The position numbers were made by a program, and so were the translations under genes. Below the pieces are notes generated by a model. It searched no databases. It was not told the origin of the DNA and worked only from the letters and a program-made list of their open reading frames with translations. Positions 61,801 to 64,000 of a DNA stretch of 64,000 nt are shown piece by piece; the stretch's first letter is position 1; every line of letters starts with the position of its first letter. Origin of the DNA: Marinobacterium stanieri (GTDB lineage: Bacteria; Pseudomonadota; Gammaproteobacteria; Pseudomonadales; Balneatricaceae); NCBI RefSeq assembly GCF_900155945.1, contig NZ_FTMN01000003.1, positions 124,001-188,000 of the forward strand, read 5' to 3'.

Positions 61801-62026
61801 AAGTGCTTCTCTCACGCATGATTGGCTGAGGTTCATTGCCGAGGAAGATACGAGCGTGCTGGTGATCGATGGAAAGACTGGCGATCAAGTCAATGACCTT
61901 GCCTAAGCTGGCATAACCAGTGACTAGCAACAGCTGTTCAGAGTTGAAAAACCAGTCCTTGATTGTCGAGTGAACCGTGAACTGGGGGCGGTTAGTTGGA
62001 AACCTGTCTTGGTTGGGCCATTCCAT
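58817..62026 (-). CDS. PLD-like nuclease/SNF2-type helicase fusion
   Basis: A 1069-residue protein with a phospholipase-D-type nuclease motif H-x-K-(x4)-D-(x6)-GSxN (HAKLYCATDNVLLGSSN, about 120-138) at its N-terminus. An SF2 helicase follows: Walker A ATGSGKT at about 255, DEAH at about 338, FTATPINRS and the arginine-finger motif QRIGRIERL at about 728. The C-terminal part (after about 800) is unassigned. The start at 62026 is set by AAGGA 7 bases upstream; an ATG at 62062 without a Shine-Dalgarno would add 12 residues. It heads the leftward defence-like run, and a helicase-nuclease acting on foreign DNA is likely. Confidence 0.87.
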   Translation of the reverse strand: MEWPNQDRFPTNRPQFTVHSTIKDWFFNSEQLLLVTGYASLGKVIDLIASLSIDHQHARIFLGNEPQPIMRERSTSTVADEMRDYWLAKGLSIDQCPRIETAARRLRARDLEVRMPGRGERRVHAKLYCATDNVLLGSSNFTHAGLHNQIEGNTIFSRSRDKARYAETWSLAEAIWETGECCNDWLADLIEQLMKVVTWQEALARACSELLSGDWVDLLLSMEHESERLWPSQRDGIAQALYILDNTGAVLIADATGSGKTRMGAFLVQATAARARATGRVSSLCGIICPPSVIENWVTETDRPGPNTCVGSSGLLGRRSKDAKRIERILAQGDILVVDEAHNYHNLKSNRSQKLLESVATDLMLFTATPINRSARDLLVMINLLGADNLQEQTLKQLESYLGGRKRIAKLDQTVIQQLSNEIRQFTVRRTISQLKGYIAAQPEAYKNALGENCTYPEIINQVYAIDGNERDREIALQIAQLASQLKGLNYLLKPIKDDPGLGEADPEALQRYVEWRIDAARFLAAYTIMHALRASTYVLMEVVLGHEAACNAARLKPDDNHTERQGLIERIRQKARKMPAPAVDPAFLPDFLKNADRYQDAVAQELQLYEQIAALTAELSLEREKTKVRQIQEASQRHHKLLVFEERILALRVIENLLKQAKPTHHVHLATGRDPKAKAELCELMGLGGREGKHIGLCSNAMAEGVNLQSASCLIMLDRPSVIRHAEQRIGRIERLDSPHQEAEVLWPLDAPAFRLNRDHKFISRHQETKRLIGANFEVPEEYEADDFDTMAEESSEELISKLEQSREEQSFGVQDAFHTVRSLYDGNGAALIPKTLVNQMKATTGVVISRVSVVGSKTSSSWAFICQAGTNQQPARWVLVSDDERNTTARLDEIVAFLKANLGPDTCDVKPTDASIAQMEKLVKTLRENPDITLSSNRLALLKLLSQYVDHMSHVTAKKQDQQQLDYYHAVKTILPWTTGGLLDEGRDNASLRQLESLADAFQVLLQPLRTERLKKMGNKKLVRHRDLLPKLKQSPLEFNAFKRATELALRQSSCEPSTAAVIFGVM

Positions 62027-62269
62027 TCCTGATTCCTTTGCCCTGTGAAGGATGAATTGCATGTAATTTACATGGCATGTTGTCCATCCTAAATGTAGTC
62101 ATGTTTGGCGCTAGCAATGGAAAATGACGCCCAATACAAGCAAAATGCAGACATAACTCCATGTCGAACTCACGTAGATCAAACTCGTGTCGCCAACTTT
62201 CAGGGCTACCTATGAAGGCCTACAAGTTACGCTCTTTCTTGCGACTCACAAACCAAGAAGGAGACTGAC
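62027..62269. promoter_or_regulatory. divergent promoter region between helicase and small basic gene
   Basis: About 240 bases with no gene, serving the leftward helicase run and the rightward small gene. No dyad stands out. Confidence 0.4.
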
Positions 62270-62410
62270 ATGTCTAACAAAACACGAGTTCAAAACAACC
62301 AGCGTGCAAACATCAAGAACCCAAACTACGGTACGTCTGGCACCAACATAACGAATGCCAAGGCTCACGGCAATCGAGGCAAACAGCTGAACCCGAACAA
62401 TAAGAAGTAA
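62270..62410 (+). CDS. small basic Asn-rich protein
   Basis: A 46-residue, Asn/Lys/Arg-rich protein ending in GKQLNPNNKK. The NQLNPNN-type ending resembles short, widespread uncharacterised proteins of gammaproteobacteria. AAGGAG lies 7 bases before the ATG, which strongly supports translation. It precedes the large unknown gene and may be co-transcribed with it. Confidence 0.7.
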   Translation: MSNKTRVQNNQRANIKNPNYGTSGTNITNAKAHGNRGKQLNPNNKK

Positions 62411-62422
62411 GTAACGGAAATA

Positions 62423-62440
62423 GGGCCCCAGGTGGGGCCC
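62423..62440 (+). terminator. GC-rich hairpin between small gene and large unknown gene
   Basis: Perfect arms GGGCCCCA / TGGGGCCC with a two-base GG core, 12 bases after the small gene's stop, followed only by TTACAT. A partial terminator or attenuator reducing expression of the next gene is possible. Confidence 0.5.
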
Positions 62441-62458
62441 TTACATAAGGAGATGGAG

Positions 62459-64000
62459 ATGCAAACTGGTTTCCCAACGATTGGTGCGGTTACACGATTT
62501 TTGTTTAATGCTGCTGGCGTCTTGGCCCAGAAAGATGACTCTCTTGGTCTGCTTCTGTCTGAAAAAGATAAAAAGAGCCTGCAGACCCGATTGAAGCGGC
62601 TGACGGATGAAGATGGCGAGCTGGAAGAGAATCTGAACGATGTTTTGTCACTCTTGATGGGGTGCGTGGACAAGATATCCCCTTCTCCCAGGGTTACGGC
62701 GGCAATCGCTGAATCTATCTGGGACCTGCTCGTTCAGTATTCCGATCTGGTACGGAATGAAGGTACTTACCTCGGTGTGAAAGATACCTTGGGCTATGTG
62801 CTGAAATCCAAGCTGGTCGGACGTGCAGTCGTTTCTTCACAGAAGAATGTACTGCTCTTTAACCTCAAAGATTTGGGACTCTCTACGCCTGAGGATGAGT
62901 ACTGGTTCCTGCCTGACATCCATGATGACTGCCTAGTCTGGCCATTGGAAAAGGCGATGCGCTGGGCATATAGCGTTGCTGACACTTCTCAGACGCACTT
63001 TCACTTTCCTGGAAAAAATGTGAAATCTGAAAACTTTCAGCTGAGCCAGAACTTGGAAAGCGCAGAAAATTGGCTTCACGCCCGAAGCCTGCCCAATTGG
63101 GGAGTTCTGCATACTAATCTGATGGAGTCGTTTGCTGCGATGGAGGCCTGTTCCGACAGTCAACATCAGCGCCAGCTTCCAGAGAGTACCCAAGCTCAAG
63201 TTGTCTTGGTTGTATTCATTGCCCGAGCCGCGACGTACATCACACAGGAAATAGACAAGCATTACGGGCGTGACGTGCTGCTGCAACTACTTGATCAGTT
63301 CAAAGAGCAAAGTCAGGTGCTTCGAAGTGACGTGCATGCACATATGAGCAGCACAATTGAGAAGCTCATTGGTGAGGCAGCTACAGCTAAGGGTAGCCCC
63401 CCTCAAGAGGTTATTGACTGTATTTGGAGAGACTCCGTACCCCAGTACTGGTGGGATGTGGGTCGGTTTTTTGCCCAAGCAGGCGAAGAAACCCAGAGCT
63501 TTCTGCTCGAGAATCATGGTGAACCGCTGACTCAGGAGCAACTGACCTATATTGAAAGGCGATATGGGCCATACTTTTTTACATGTTTGAAACATGGACT
63601 TGACATTTCTGAGAGTTATCCCATGCCGCAGGGGTTTATGGAACTCGTTGTCGAAGGAGAGAGCCTACTGAATCGGAACAGTAGCCTGAATCAAGTTAGG
63701 GTCTACAAAGAGAGCGTGGAAAAAAGTTCATGGTCTACAGCCCTGTCCTGGCTAGCTGAATGGAATGAAGGTTCACTCCACATGAGAAATGGTGACCAAA
63801 AGCTGGCACACAAACACTTGGGCAACGCGTTCGGGCTTGGGAAATACTGTGCAGGTGACCGACAAAAGCCGCTTGTTCAGGGTTATTTGGAAGTATGTGC
63901 CAAAGTGCAGTCCTGGAAAGATTTCAAGAAAGCTTTTGCCTGGGCACGCTACCTCCAGATTCCCGTCAGACTGTGGGATAGCGAATGGGAAGAGTCTATG
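62459..64000 (+). CDS. large unrecognised protein, N-terminal 514 residues (runs off window)
   Basis: An uninterrupted frame from an ATG at 62459 (AAGGAG 6 bases upstream) to the window edge. The translation begins MQTGFPTIGAVTRFLFNAAG. It is mostly helical and acidic, without Walker, nuclease or protease motifs in the visible part. The segment around WLAEWNEGSLHMRNGDQKLA and AHKHLGNAFGLGKY (about residues 430-460) looks like TPR-type helical pairs. I do not recognise a family. It is divergent from the PLD-helicase and may be a partner in the same defence locus. Confidence 0.7.
   Translation, partial: MQTGFPTIGAVTRFLFNAAGVLAQKDDSLGLLLSEKDKKSLQTRLKRLTDEDGELEENLNDVLSLLMGCVDKISPSPRVTAAIAESIWDLLVQYSDLVRNEGTYLGVKDTLGYVLKSKLVGRAVVSSQKNVLLFNLKDLGLSTPEDEYWFLPDIHDDCLVWPLEKAMRWAYSVADTSQTHFHFPGKNVKSENFQLSQNLESAENWLHARSLPNWGVLHTNLMESFAAMEACSDSQHQRQLPESTQAQVVLVVFIARAATYITQEIDKHYGRDVLLQLLDQFKEQSQVLRSDVHAHMSSTIEKLIGEAATAKGSPPQEVIDCIWRDSVPQYWWDVGRFFAQAGEETQSFLLENHGEPLTQEQLTYIERRYGPYFFTCLKHGLDISESYPMPQGFMELVVEGESLLNRNSSLNQVRVYKESVEKSSWSTALSWLAEWNEGSLHMRNGDQKLAHKHLGNAFGLGKYCAGDRQKPLVQGYLEVCAKVQSWKDFKKAFAWARYLQIPVRLWDSEWEESM

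Noticed and set aside
62365-63595. Several minus-strand frames at the right end
   Set aside because: All are shadows of the open plus-strand gene starting at 62459.

Overview
The window looks like a chromosomal segment of a marine-type gammaproteobacterium, most like the Oceanospirillaceae (Marinobacterium-like). The first 36 kb is housekeeping DNA in an E. coli/Pseudomonas-like gene order (rluE-nudJ-mnmA-hflD-purB; cspD-clpS-clpA-infA-aat-trxB-ftsK-lolA-rarA-serS). It also carries a monomeric NADP isocitrate dehydrogenase, paired phasins, a bacterial leucyltransferase and a dif site of Pseudomonas/E. coli type. The genus is an inference from protein resemblance only.

Layout: 0-5.9 kb, tRNA/rRNA modification and nucleotide genes (purB, DUF3750 lipoprotein, hflD, mnmA, nudJ, moaE, rluE, cspD). 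6.2-11.5 kb, an almost complete N-degron pathway: adaptor clpS and unfoldase clpA face infA and the two aminoacyl-protein transferases bpt and aat, followed by trxB. 11.7-18 kb, ftsK-lolA-rarA-crcB-serS. 18-24.5 kb, a ubiquinone-type hydroxylase, two phasins, a PreP-like M16 protease and an EamA permease. 24.6-33.8 kb, icd, metH, panD and prpE, the last with a perfect FNR/Anr-type box upstream. 34-42.4 kb, a PAS-GGDEF diguanylate cyclase, a split YeeE/YedE sulfur transporter, a lone tyrosine recombinase, a TrpX-like binding protein and an unusual double-sensor-HAMP-MFS fusion.

42.7-49.07 kb is a complete filamentous prophage (inovirus). It is flanked by two dif-type sites sharing the same XerC arm and central hexamer. 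Only the right copy has a canonical XerD arm, so the element appears to have entered the chromosome dimer-resolution site by host XerC/D, as CTX-type phages do. It has no integrase of its own. It encodes a repressor, two small proteins, an RstA/Rep_trans replication protein, an ssDNA-binding protein, a small membrane protein, a 41-residue major coat protein without signal peptide, an adsorption protein, a pVI-like protein and Zot. A DUF3653 regulator and a small membrane protein lie on the opposite strand. The window therefore spans the replication terminus, and the ftsK gene whose product acts at dif is in the same window.

49.3-64 kb is accessory, defence-type DNA. A same-strand run encodes, in transcription order, a PLD-nuclease/SNF2-like helicase, a CoiA-like protein, a GIY-YIG/DUF4357 protein, type I restriction-modification HsdM-HsdS-HsdR and a DUF6933 protein. 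Divergent from it are a 46-residue basic protein and a large unrecognised gene that runs off the window. The most unusual items are the double-sensor MFS fusion, the dif-integrated inovirus and the PLD-helicase/unknown-gene pair.
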